From contig JBGAIH010000002.1 of NCBI GenBank assembly GCA_044225675.1, positions 124,001 through 188,000 of the forward strand: a stretch of 64,000 bases of DNA, read 5' to 3'. Within the stretch, counting starts at the first letter, position 1, and each line of letters starts with the position of its first letter. Below the pieces are notes generated by a model. The model saw only the letters and a list, made by a program, of their open reading frames with translations, had not been told where the DNA came from and searched no databases. This document shows positions 13,247 to 21,388 of the stretch, piece after piece. The position numbers and the translations under genes were made by a program. This stretch comes from JACMQX01 sp044225675. Its GTDB lineage: Bacteria > Pseudomonadota > Gammaproteobacteria > Burkholderiales > Burkholderiaceae_C.

Positions 13247-14362
13247 TCAGGCGCAGCATTGCTCGATGACGTCCCGGACCAGCGCGTCGGGCGCTCCGCG
13301 AACGGTCGCCTTGCCGGGCCCGTCAATGACAACGAACTTGATCTCGCCGCCTTCGGCTTTCTTGTCCACACGCATCAGTTCCAGGTACTTGTCCGAACCC
13401 AGACGAGGGCCTTTCACTGGAAGGCCTGCACGCACGATCAGATCGGTCAGGCGCTTCACAAATGCAGCGTCAACCAGGCCGAGACGGTTCGACAGGTTCA
13501 CCGCCATCACCATGCCGCATCCGACGGCCTCCCCATGAAGCCATTCGCCATAGCCGAGGCCGGATTCGATCGCGTGGCCGAAGGTGTGCCCAAAATTCAG
13601 GATGGCACGGATGCCGGACTCCCGCTCATCCTGCCCCACCACCCACGCCTTGATCTCGCAACTGCGCTGGACTGCGTGTGCCAGTGCGTCAGAATCTCCT
13701 TGCAGAAGACTCTCCATGTTCAGCTCCAGCCAGGCCAGGAGATCCATGTCGGCAATCGGCCCGTACTTGATGACTTCGGCCAGTCCAGCGCTCAGTTCGC
13801 GCGGGGGTAGCGTCTTGAGCGTGTCCAGATCACACATCACCATGAGGGGCTGGTAGAACGCCCCGATCATGTTCTTGCCCAAGGGATGATTGATCGCTGT
13901 CTTGCCACCGACCGACGAATCGACTTGTGCCAGCAATGTCGTAGGCACCTGGACGAACGGCACGCCGCGCATGTAACTCGCCGCTGCAAAACCCGTCATG
14001 TCGCCAATCACCCCGCCGCCAAGCGCATACAGCACGGTCTTGCGATCACACGCCTTGGCAAGAAGCGCATCGAAAACCAGGTTGAGCGTCTCCCAGGTCT
14101 TGAATTTCTCGCCATCCGGCAGCGTCACGACGTGGATCTCAGCGTGCTGCTGCGCCAGTGCTGATCGAAGCTTCTCAAGGTAGATAGGGCCCACCGTTGC
14201 ATTGGTGACCACCAAGGCACGGGACGTACGAGGCAGGCTGCTCCAGGTCTTTGCCTGGGACAGCAGATCGGTCCCTATGAGGATGGGATAGCTTCGATCG
14301 CCAAGCTCGATAGTGACTTGATGCAGGCGCTCATTCTTGACTGACAAACCGGAACATGACAT
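13247..14362 (-). CDS. aroB: 3-dehydroquinate synthase
   Basis: Second enzyme of the shikimate pathway, converting DAHP to 3-dehydroquinate with NAD and a divalent metal. The protein has 371 residues. The NAD-binding LPDGEKFKTW and ALGGGVIGDMTGFAAASYMRGVPF are present, as are DSSVGGKTAINHPLGKNMIGAF and the metal-ligand region LNFGHTFGHAIE. The ATG at 14362 directly abuts a hairpin and lacks an obvious ribosome-binding site. aroB usually follows aroK; here a pilin module lies between them. Confidence 0.97.
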   Translation of the reverse strand: MSCSGLSVKNERLHQVTIELGDRSYPILIGTDLLSQAKTWSSLPRTSRALVVTNATVGPIYLEKLRSALAQQHAEIHVVTLPDGEKFKTWETLNLVFDALLAKACDRKTVLYALGGGVIGDMTGFAAASYMRGVPFVQVPTTLLAQVDSSVGGKTAINHPLGKNMIGAFYQPLMVMCDLDTLKTLPPRELSAGLAEVIKYGPIADMDLLAWLELNMESLLQGDSDALAHAVQRSCEIKAWVVGQDERESGIRAILNFGHTFGHAIESGLGYGEWLHGEAVGCGMVMAVNLSNRLGLVDAAFVKRLTDLIVRAGLPVKGPRLGSDKYLELMRVDKKAEGGEIKFVVIDGPGKATVRGAPDALVRDVIEQCCA

Positions 14363-14379
14363 GGCTCTAGTTTAGAGCC
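14363..14379 (-). promoter_or_regulatory. Short hairpin directly upstream of the aroB start
   Basis: A 7-bp stem, GGCTCTA paired with TAGAGCC, with a 3-nt loop, ends immediately before the aroB ATG at the spot where a ribosome-binding site would be. It could limit initiation or be a remnant of a processed leader; the role is inferred. Confidence 0.4.
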
Positions 14380-14398
14380 TGTTGCCCGCACTGGGCGG

Positions 14399-14431
14399 GC
14401 GCAGTGCGGCTGACTGTCAGCCGCACTGCGC
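14399..14431 (-). terminator. Strong hairpin after the pilE-like gene
   Basis: A 15-bp perfect stem (GCGCAGTGCGGCTGA with its complement) and a 3-nt loop begins two bases after the pilE-like stop codon. A second GC-rich stem (GCCCGC/GCGGGC) follows at about 14385-14400. There is no T run after it, so it may be a weak terminator or an mRNA-stabilising stem rather than a full stop. Confidence 0.6.
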
Positions 14432-14432
14432 C

Positions 14433-14864
14433 TCACCAGGTGCCTGTTCCCAGGGTCCGCTTGCCAGTTGAGTCCAGAGTCAGAACGCCGTCTTTCGCCT
14501 GGGGTGTCCCGCTGACCGGTGTAGCCGTCAAAGTGAAGGTCTGACCGGGTGTCGTCGGTACGAGACTGAGCGTATAACGGCTGTCGCCGGTCTTTCCCGT
14601 CGAGCCCAGCCCGCCCGTGGCGCGTCCGTTGTAGGCGGCTGTCAAGCTGCCGGTGTAGCTGTTTGAGTTCAGGTAGATTTTTTCCTGCAGGCTTGCGAGC
14701 TGAATCAGTTCGGCCTGCGCTGCGGACCTGCTCGACTTGATCACATACTGCTGATAACTGGGTATGCCAATGGCAGCCAGAATTCCGATGATCACCATGA
14801 CGATCAGCAGTTCCACCAAGGTGATGCCCAAATGGCCACGCAGCGTCGTTCGTTGCATTTTCAT
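14433..14864 (-). CDS. pilE: Type IV pilin-like protein (PilE family)
   Basis: Pilin-like subunit processed by PilD, with 143 residues. The prepilin leader ends at HLG and the mature protein starts ITLVELLIVMVIIGILAAIGIPSYQQYV: Glu at position 5 is present, but residue 1 is Ile instead of the usual Phe or Met. The hydrophobic N-terminal helix is followed by a small beta domain rich in Gly, Thr and Ser with no cysteine pair. As the last gene of the fimT-pilV-pilW-pilX-pilY1 module, it is more likely a minor pilin (PilE of that operon) than the major subunit. Confidence 0.85.
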   Translation of the reverse strand: MKMQRTTLRGHLGITLVELLIVMVIIGILAAIGIPSYQQYVIKSSRSAAQAELIQLASLQEKIYLNSNSYTGSLTAAYNGRATGGLGSTGKTGDSRYTLSLVPTTPGQTFTLTATPVSGTPQAKDGVLTLDSTGKRTLGTGTW

Positions 14865-14901
14865 AGCGGTTAGGGACTAGGTTCAGCGAAGTTGCGGAAA
14901 A

Positions 14902-17900
14902 TCAGTCGCGCAGCCTTTGCCCCCAGGAAATGCGCCCAGTCCGAGGCAGTTTCCGCTTCTCGTCATTATTCTCCAGGCGGCCCGGGGACACAGTGCCTGA
15001 CGTCGTATTCGCGCCATCGGTGTTGGTCCTGGTGGTGCTGACTGTCGTTCCGGTACGTGTTGTCGTTGTCGTCTGGGTCGTTCCATCGCTGAACCCGATC
15101 GTTGTGATCGTCGTGTTTCCATTCACGACCGTGTTGATCGAAACAACGGTGGTTCCACTGTGATCTGTTCCCACGGGATCGTCTGAGCCGGGCGTGCGGG
15201 GCTCCGACTTTCCACCATCGTCCAGATCTTGAGGCGGCCTGGAAGTCCAGCCCGAGTCTCCATAGCAGAGCTTGTTGGGGTGATGCCAGAAAACCGTATA
15301 TTCGGCCAGTACCTGATTTGCGAAGGAAGCAGCGTTGACGCGCCACCCATACTCCGGGCGTCCAGCCACGTTCATCTCAATCTGGCTTGCCGTTGTGTTC
15401 GCCTTGATCACCTGGATAGTCAAAGCGCCGTTGTGTCGAGCTCCGAATCCGTTCACGCCCGGACCGCTGGAACTGTTGGCCGGAGGCGTCACCGCGTTGA
15501 ACAGGAACGTGTCCGAGCCGTTGGCGTCCTTCACGCACTTTGTCTGAGTCGGATGCAGACCGACACGCTGTGTCCCAGCAGCAAAACCTGTCCCACCGGC
15601 CAACGTCCACCAGTCCTGGGCAACAAAGGCATTCCTGGGCATTTTGAACTCGAGAGTGAAGCCCGCGGAGGAGCGGGAGTATGTCGGCGCATTTGCAATG
15701 ACATCCGCAGCAACCGTTTCTTTGGCGAGATTGTTGTACAGCTTCACGCTGGTGTGCGTGGCACCTCCAACGGACAGCGTTACAGCGGGGCTCAGATACT
15801 GGTTATGCACCAGGATCTTGAACTGGGTACCCCAGCCCGGAATCGCATTGCTCAGGTTGAACTGCGGATCGCTGGCGTTCAGCATGTTGACACCCGTGAC
15901 GTCGTACTTGTCGTCGTACTCGTGAACGTGAGCCTTGCTGTTCCCGTCATACTTTGGATAGTAAATATCCACGTCGAAATGCCCGCCACTGACACCCACA
16001 TCGGTCCTTGTCGTCACGGTCGAGGTCGACGACACCAATTGCATGCTCATGTCTGGATTGGTGTTGAACAAGGTGGTGTTCAGACGCGACAGTTGAACCA
16101 GGATCGGTTGCGAGATGACCCCTCGCGATATGAACTTTCCAACCGGCACACCCGTGGGACCCAAGTTCCGTTGACCGATTGCTCGACCTGCAGGAAGAGT
16201 ATCTCCCGAGACATAGACCACTCGGTCATCGTCGTTGAGAATGCCATTCTTATCGAGATCGAAGAAGGGTTCGTTGACGACGCCGCCGGTCAGATAGTCG
16301 AGTTCCATCAGCCAGTTTTCACCGTTCGGCGTCGGCGCTGTGGCAGTGACCGTGGGGTTGGATGTGCTGAAGTAGAAGCGACCGTTTTCGATCAACGTGG
16401 AATCCCCGGTCACGCGCTCACCAGGCATGGGCAATGCAACCCGCCAACCTCGATGATTGGGCGTGCATGGAGATACGCATGGTATGGGCGTTGACGTCCA
16501 TGTCGGCACGTTGACCGTTGAGACCCTGACACGCTGGGTCGAAGTTCCGTTCACGAAGGATCGCTCCACGAGCGTCTGTGACAACAGCGCCGTATTCCCT
16601 GCAGGCGCTGCGTCCCAGATCCCATAGACGTAATGCATGCTTCGGTCAGAGAGGTCTGTTGGCGTAAGGATACGACCCGTCGCAAAAGTCACCATGTAGC
16701 CGCCATTGGGGTGCCGCGCCACGGCCGGCGTCGTGGTGATGGCCTGCGCGGGATTTGTGGCCTGCAACAGGGTCGCCGACCAGTCTGCAGCGTTCTTGCT
16801 CGTGAGGTCGAACTTCCACAATTTGCCATCGATGTCCCCTGCATAGCAGTAGTCGACCTGGCGATCACGATTCGAGTCGATGCAGGTCGGACTTGACAGC
16901 CCTCCTCCCGGATCGCCGCTTGTGATGACCTCACGGATCAGCGCGCCGTTCTGAACGTCGATGATGAACAGCGACGATGCAGAGCCGGAGTTATAGCCGT
17001 TACCGACAATAACGGCTGACTGACCCGACCCGCTGTTCACGTTGGCGATGACCGGAGCAGAATAGCTGAGTCCGAGATTGCCGTAGCCGGTCGTCTTGTT
17101 GCTGATTTCCCACAGTACTTGCCCTGCTGCAGCCAGCTCGTTACTGGGGCGAGGCGAAGATACGTCCAGGGCGAAGAACGCCCGTCCGCCGGCCCCCAGT
17201 CCTCCCACCAGGACGGGCCGAGTGCCCGAGGCGAGCTTGACGGGCGCGACATTGATTCCGCCGTCGACATAGTAGCGGTGCTGGTAGGGGTCGACGGTCA
17301 AGGCTGGCAGATTGGGCAGAACGGCGGCCGGGATGTAAGCCCAGAGTTCCTTGCCCCCAGTCTTCGATGTCTTTGAAGCATCCAGCACGTGCAGCATGCC
17401 GTCGTTGGCCCCCACGAAGAGAACTGGTGAGCCAGCATTTGCGTGGTAGAAGGGACGCGAGTGCAAAATGTCGCCAAGAACAGACACGCGATCACGCAAC
17501 GTACCTCCGAACTGCTTCTCGCCCGCCCGGTTGCCGCGAATGTAGCTCAAGACCCTTTGCCCTGTCGCCGAGTCGTCGCCCAACATGGCTTGCTGGCTTC
17601 CTGACAGGTTGCTCCAACGGAACGGGACCGCCCGCCCCGAATCCGACATGGTGACGATGAAGCGACCGGTGTTCGGGTCTTGCTGGTCGATCTGCGCCGC
17701 GGCTCCGTCGTCCCACCATTGGCTCGCCACGCCGCCTGTCGGTGTCAGGGAGTAGGCCAGCACATTGCCATTCCAGGTGTCCCGTTGGTACTCCGTGCGG
17801 AACGCAAGCTCGGCACCGGAACCTATGTTGAAGTCGGTCACCTCGACCTGGCTGACGTATCCTACCGGCTGGCTCGCAGGGTCGAACGCAGTAGCTGCAA

Positions 17901-17970
17901 GCAGCACGCCAGTCGAAACAAGTGCCATGAGCACGAATCCCGCTTTGAGGTTCTTCAGGCCATGATTCAT
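14902..17970 (-). CDS. pilY1: PilY1-like type IV pilus adhesin/tip protein (short form)
   Basis: Tip-associated factor that helps pilus extension and adhesion. The protein has 1022 residues with a signal-like N-terminus (AGFVLMALVSTGVLLAAT). Only the C-terminal PilY1 beta-propeller is seen: GDILHSRPFYHANAGSPVLF, VGANDGMLHVLDA, LWAYIPAAVLPNL, and the calcium loop DSNRDRQVDY at about 365-374 followed by CYAGDIDGKLWKFDL. The N-terminal von Willebrand-like domain of the roughly 1100-1200-residue PilY1 proteins is absent. Residues about 938-994 are strongly Thr-rich, and the end is basic. An AAGGAG site precedes the ATG. It sits between pilX and the pilE-like gene. Confidence 0.88.
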   Translation of the reverse strand: MNHGLKNLKAGFVLMALVSTGVLLAATAFDPASQPVGYVSQVEVTDFNIGSGAELAFRTEYQRDTWNGNVLAYSLTPTGGVASQWWDDGAAAQIDQQDPNTGRFIVTMSDSGRAVPFRWSNLSGSQQAMLGDDSATGQRVLSYIRGNRAGEKQFGGTLRDRVSVLGDILHSRPFYHANAGSPVLFVGANDGMLHVLDASKTSKTGGKELWAYIPAAVLPNLPALTVDPYQHRYYVDGGINVAPVKLASGTRPVLVGGLGAGGRAFFALDVSSPRPSNELAAAGQVLWEISNKTTGYGNLGLSYSAPVIANVNSGSGQSAVIVGNGYNSGSASSLFIIDVQNGALIREVITSGDPGGGLSSPTCIDSNRDRQVDYCYAGDIDGKLWKFDLTSKNAADWSATLLQATNPAQAITTTPAVARHPNGGYMVTFATGRILTPTDLSDRSMHYVYGIWDAAPAGNTALLSQTLVERSFVNGTSTQRVRVSTVNVPTWTSTPIPCVSPCTPNHRGWRVALPMPGERVTGDSTLIENGRFYFSTSNPTVTATAPTPNGENWLMELDYLTGGVVNEPFFDLDKNGILNDDDRVVYVSGDTLPAGRAIGQRNLGPTGVPVGKFISRGVISQPILVQLSRLNTTLFNTNPDMSMQLVSSTSTVTTRTDVGVSGGHFDVDIYYPKYDGNSKAHVHEYDDKYDVTGVNMLNASDPQFNLSNAIPGWGTQFKILVHNQYLSPAVTLSVGGATHTSVKLYNNLAKETVAADVIANAPTYSRSSAGFTLEFKMPRNAFVAQDWWTLAGGTGFAAGTQRVGLHPTQTKCVKDANGSDTFLFNAVTPPANSSSGPGVNGFGARHNGALTIQVIKANTTASQIEMNVAGRPEYGWRVNAASFANQVLAEYTVFWHHPNKLCYGDSGWTSRPPQDLDDGGKSEPRTPGSDDPVGTDHSGTTVVSINTVVNGNTTITTIGFSDGTTQTTTTTRTGTTVSTTRTNTDGANTTSGTVSPGRLENNDEKRKLPRTGRISWGQRLRD

Positions 17971-17984
17971 GGGATGCTCCTTGT

Positions 17985-18533
17985 TCAGCAGTTCAAGACG
18001 CTGTAGATGGACTGGATGAATTCGGTCGAGCCGCGGTTGCTTTCGCCACGGGCAACGATGCGGTAGGTATTGACCGTATTGCAGACTATTCCGCTTGCGT
18101 GAGAGCCAATGCTTTCGCCACTCGACATCAGCGTCTGGTTCTCGGCGAGCAGCTCAATCATGTAGCGTTGCTCGGCGCTGGGACCAGCTTCGGAAGTGGC
18201 GCTGTTCCAGACCATCGTCGTGGGGTCGCGGTTGATGCTTGCAAGATAGCCCGCTGGATACAGCCCGCCAGCCTTGGCACGTGTCTGGAACCTCGGATCG
18301 TCCAGATTCCCCGGCGTGGACAGCCACTGTTCCGCTGCAATCACGGCCGACTCTGCCGCGCTGAAAGCCATGGCCTTGTACTGCCCATTACCTGACAGAC
18401 CGAACTGACCGCGCGAAGACATCACGGCAGCAATCCCGATGAACATGACGACGACCAGTATGACGAGCGTGCTGAACAGCGCGACCCCGCGCTGTGGTCG
18501 CGATTGAGTGCGGGAGGACAGGATGTGCTTCAT
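17985..18533 (-). CDS. pilX: PilX-like minor pilin
   Basis: Minor pilin of the tip-priming complex, with 182 residues. The leader ends RPQRG and the mature start is VALFSTLVILVVVMFIGIAAV. Glu5 is missing, as is usual for PilX/GspK-type members that sit at the very tip. The conserved GQYKAMAFSAAESAVIAAEQWL segment follows at about residues 50-70, matching the PilX N-terminal domain. It lies 14 bases upstream of pilY1 and 14 bases downstream of pilW. Confidence 0.87.
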   Translation of the reverse strand: MKHILSSRTQSRPQRGVALFSTLVILVVVMFIGIAAVMSSRGQFGLSGNGQYKAMAFSAAESAVIAAEQWLSTPGNLDDPRFQTRAKAGGLYPAGYLASINRDPTTMVWNSATSEAGPSAEQRYMIELLAENQTLMSSGESIGSHASGIVCNTVNTYRIVARGESNRGSTEFIQSIYSVLNC

Positions 18534-18547
18534 GATCCGCGAGCAAG

Positions 18548-19516
18548 TTACTTGTTCCTGACCTGTACGACGGTACTGAAGACTTCCCGTTTGTAGCCGT
18601 CGTTGACAACGATCGTCCTGTCGCCCAGCGTGTAGGTTGCCGATCCGTTGAGACCCGTCTCGGCAACGCTCGACCTCAGCAGGAGCCAGAGCCGTACCGA
18701 AGTAACGTCATCCCATTCGCTTGGGTCTTTCGTCGCGTCAATGGCATTGGCGTTGAAGTATTGAACGGTCTGGTTCGCAAGGGTACGACCGTACTGGATC
18801 TGCAGGTCTTCGACATTGCTTGCGACAAGCGCGCGGGTCATTGCGGGGCCCGTTCCCAACGTGGCGCGATAGAGCGCGGGGATCCGGGGCACTTCATCTG
18901 CCGAGTTCGTATAGGGGCTGACGTAGAACACGTTAAGTTGCAGCATGTGGTCCTGCTGGGGTAGCTGCGTGAACAATAGAGGGGGATTCCCACCCAGGAA
19001 GACCTCGCCTTTGTCGTACGAGGAACGGAAGTACAGAGTCCCGGTCTGCAGCACTGTCGACGGCGCGACATTCGCATGCCAGATGGCCAGAATGTCGCCA
19101 CGCGCATAGCCCGCAGAAGGAATGCAGGTGCCTGAGAACGGATTGCTGTCATTGCTGCCCCAGATCGTCCGGCCCAGGCTGATGGCGAACGTCGCACTGC
19201 AGTCTCCGGCCACAGTGGGCAGAACCGTGGTTGGGGTGGTGGGGACAGTCCATGTCAAGGCCTTGAAGCCGGCGTGAAGCAACTCTCTGCGCAAGGCGTC
19301 CATCGCATAGCGGCCGTTCGTGGCGAGCTCGGAAGTGCCGGTGTTGGACTTCTCGGCCGAGGAACTTGCGCTCAGCATGCCCGTTGCCACCAGCAGGATG
19401 AGCAATGAGATCGTGACTCCGACCATCAGCTCCATCAGAGTGAAGCCGGTCTGGAACGTGCGACGGCTCAGCCGAGCCACGGAGACGGTGCGTGATGAGG
19501 ACGAGGTGAAGCTCAT
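18548..19516 (-). CDS. pilW: PilW-like minor pilin
   Basis: Minor pilin of 322 residues from the ATG at 19516, which has a GAGGTG site just after the pilV stop; a longer frame to 19585 is not supported. The cleavage site is QTG before FTLMELMVGVTISLLILLVATGML. The PilW motif TNGRYAMDALRRELLHAGF follows at about residues 70-90, and the large C-terminal domain has few conserved features. PilV, PilW, PilX, FimT and PilE form the complex that primes type IV pilus assembly together with PilY1. Confidence 0.9.
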   Translation of the reverse strand: MSFTSSSSRTVSVARLSRRTFQTGFTLMELMVGVTISLLILLVATGMLSASSSAEKSNTGTSELATNGRYAMDALRRELLHAGFKALTWTVPTTPTTVLPTVAGDCSATFAISLGRTIWGSNDSNPFSGTCIPSAGYARGDILAIWHANVAPSTVLQTGTLYFRSSYDKGEVFLGGNPPLLFTQLPQQDHMLQLNVFYVSPYTNSADEVPRIPALYRATLGTGPAMTRALVASNVEDLQIQYGRTLANQTVQYFNANAIDATKDPSEWDDVTSVRLWLLLRSSVAETGLNGSATYTLGDRTIVVNDGYKREVFSTVVQVRNK

Positions 19517-19523
19517 GTGCACC

Positions 19524-20069
19524 TCAGGGAGCGATGACTTTCGTGGCGGTGAGTGAGGCCGTTTCCTGCGCGCCAGCGGTTTCAAAGGTCACTCGCCGTG
19601 CGTTGTCACGGCGCTCCTGCCATGTGAGCATGATGGTGTAGGTCACGGGACTGCCGGCACGCGTCACCTGCCAAGTGGCACCGGGCAGGTTGCTGATGAC
19701 GGCTGCCTCCCAGACCGAAAGGTCGAAGCTCGCGAGTTCGTCATTGCTGCATGCGCTGGTCGCGCAATTCTTGGCTGCGGTCGAGACGGTCGCCGATGCT
19801 GTCGGCACGACATAGGCCCCGGAGTTTGCCGCCACTCGATTGTTCTCCATCCGCTCAGCCAGTTCTGCCGCCAGAATGGTCGCTTCCATCCGGAGGCCTG
19901 CACCTTTGTTCAGCTTCAAGGCCGTCGTCAGCATGGAGGCTTGTCCGAGCAGAGCAACGGAAACGAGCAGAAGTGATATGAGCACCTCGAGCATCGTGAA
20001 GCCATGCTGTGAAGCCTGCGCGCCGCGCCCGGATGGGTGACGACGGCGCTTGTGCGTGCAGGGGCTCAT
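19524..20069 (-). CDS. pilV: PilV-like minor pilin
   Basis: Minor pilin of 181 residues. A basic leader ends QHG before FTMLEVLISLLLVSVALLGQASM, with Glu5 present. The PilV signature AAELAERMENNRVAA follows at about residues 65-80. A cysteine pair, NCATSACSND, lies in the C-terminal part. Its start overlaps the fimT stop as ATGA, showing tight coupling. Confidence 0.9.
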   Translation of the reverse strand: MSPCTHKRRRHPSGRGAQASQHGFTMLEVLISLLLVSVALLGQASMLTTALKLNKGAGLRMEATILAAELAERMENNRVAANSGAYVVPTASATVSTAAKNCATSACSNDELASFDLSVWEAAVISNLPGATWQVTRAGSPVTYTIMLTWQERRDNARRVTFETAGAQETASLTATKVIAP

Positions 20070-20635
20070 GGCTTCGTCACCTTGACCTGGCCGCTCGCCG
20101 TGACGGATACGGGAAGCTCGGGAGCGCCGCTCCAGGTGCCACGGATCGCGATATCGACAGTTGAGGCGCCCGCGGCCCCTTGAGTGCCATCAGGATTGAA
20201 CCGTATGGACGTCGCTGGCCCGGTGACGGACACCAGGTCGGCGTCGATCCCTTGTGTCACAAGGATGGGATTGGGAAGCGACGCCGTGGAAGTGTCGCAC
20301 CTGCCGTTGCCATTGATGTCGTAGCAGACGAGCCACCCGTTCTGGGCCCAATCGGTTGACTGATTGCAGCTATCGGCCGCCGCGTTCGTCGCGCAGACCA
20401 GCACACGGCGATTCGCCTTGATCGCTTCGCTGCGCGCTTGCTGCAGGTTCGCAGCGAGTGAAGATACGACGGCATTGGTGCGGAACTTCCGTACCATCGT
20501 ATTGAACGAAGGCAAGGCCACCGAAAGCAGCGTGGCGGTGATTGCGACGACCACGAGCGACTCGATCAGGGTGAATCCCAGGTGGGCGCAACTGCAGTTC
20601 AGCCGTTTCGTGTCCATTGCCATTGCCAGTGCCAC
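20066..20635 (-). CDS. fimT: GspH/FimT-like minor pseudopilin
   Basis: First gene of the minor pilin module, up to 189 residues. The leader ends CAHLG before FTLIESLVVVAITATLLSVALPSF. The GspH/FimT domain includes LAANLQQARSEAIKANRRVLVC and an internal Cys-rich stretch (DSCNQ, WLVCYDINGNGRCD). The start is uncertain: a GTG at 20635 and ATGs at 20623 and 20617 are all in frame, and none has a clear ribosome-binding site. FimT/PilU-type minor pilins have been linked to DNA binding during uptake in other bacteria; whether that holds here is not shown. Confidence 0.85.
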   Translation of the reverse strand: MALAMAMDTKRLNCSCAHLGFTLIESLVVVAITATLLSVALPSFNTMVRKFRTNAVVSSLAANLQQARSEAIKANRRVLVCATNAAADSCNQSTDWAQNGWLVCYDINGNGRCDTSTASLPNPILVTQGIDADLVSVTGPATSIRFNPDGTQGAAGASTVDIAIRGTWSGAPELPVSVTASGQVKVTKP

Positions 20636-20856
20636 AGAACTTCATGAAGGGGCCGCAAGGGTTTGATGCGGTTCAAGTCCAGTGGATGCTAATGACTGAG
20701 CACAAAACATCTAATCAGGCAAATGGTCTAGTTCCTATGGCCTATTTGATGCTGATCAGACCCATTCAGGTGTGTCCCGGGCCACCACAGCTGGCCTCGT
20801 TGCGCATGGCCCGCAATCAGCTCGGGCCCTGACGGGGAGTCCCTGCAGACGAGACG
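20636..20856. other. Intergenic region between aroK and the pilin module
   Basis: These 221 bases hold no convincing gene. The part near fimT is clearly AT-richer than its surroundings and probably carries the promoter of the pilin module, but no confident -35/-10 pair stands out. A 6-bp GC stem (GGCCCG/CGGGCC, 20808-20828) without a T run follows aroK and is at best a weak terminator. Confidence 0.5.
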
Positions 20857-21384
20857 TCAGCGGGGCACGGAAACGCCTGCCAGTTCCAGCTGCATCTGGA
20901 TCATGTTGGCCAGGGTGGCCACGGACGGACGGCCGGTCTCGATGACGAACTGCGCCGTTTCGCGATAGAGAGGATCTCGCGCAGCATATAAGTCCCGCAA
21001 CCGTGCAAGCGGATCACCCACCTGCAGCAACGGCCGATTCGCATCATGCCGAAGGCGCCGGAACACCTCCTCCGGCGCAGATCGAAGGTAGACGACATGC
21101 CCCCGGTCGCGCAGATGTTGGCGATTCGCTTCCCGAAGCACGGCACCGCCCCCGGTCGCGAGAACGCCATCATGGGTACGGGTCAGTTCATCAATCACCG
21201 CTTGCTCGATATCGCGGAAGGCTTCTTCACCTTCGCGTTCAAAATAGGAACGGATCGAGCAGCCTAGACGCTGCTCGATCACGTGGTCTGAATCAATGAA
21301 TTTGAGTCCGAGCCGCCGGGCGAGATGTCGCCCGACGGTGGATTTGCCTGAGCCGGGCAGGCCGACTAAGGCGACGAGGACCAT
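20857..21384 (-). CDS. aroK: Shikimate kinase
   Basis: Phosphorylates shikimate at the 3-hydroxyl with ATP. The protein has 175 residues from the ATG at 21384, four bases after the stop of the upstream lipoprotein gene. Walker A is GLPGSGKST near the N-terminus. The shikimate-binding DSDHVIEQRLG, the FEREGEEAFRDIE segment, LATGGGAVLRE and the lid arginines around RPLLQ are all present. It usually lies directly after pilQ and before aroB; here a lipoprotein gene separates it from pilQ and the pilin module from aroB. Confidence 0.95.
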   Translation of the reverse strand: MVLVALVGLPGSGKSTVGRHLARRLGLKFIDSDHVIEQRLGCSIRSYFEREGEEAFRDIEQAVIDELTRTHDGVLATGGGAVLREANRQHLRDRGHVVYLRSAPEEVFRRLRHDANRPLLQVGDPLARLRDLYAARDPLYRETAQFVIETGRPSVATLANMIQMQLELAGVSVPR

Positions 21385-21388
21385 TGCA

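Noticed and set aside
14902..14950. LPRTG near the PilY1 C-terminus, resembling a sortase signal
   Set aside because: No hydrophobic stretch follows it, only a short polar and basic tail, and sortase anchoring of this form is not expected in this kind of Gram-negative cell.
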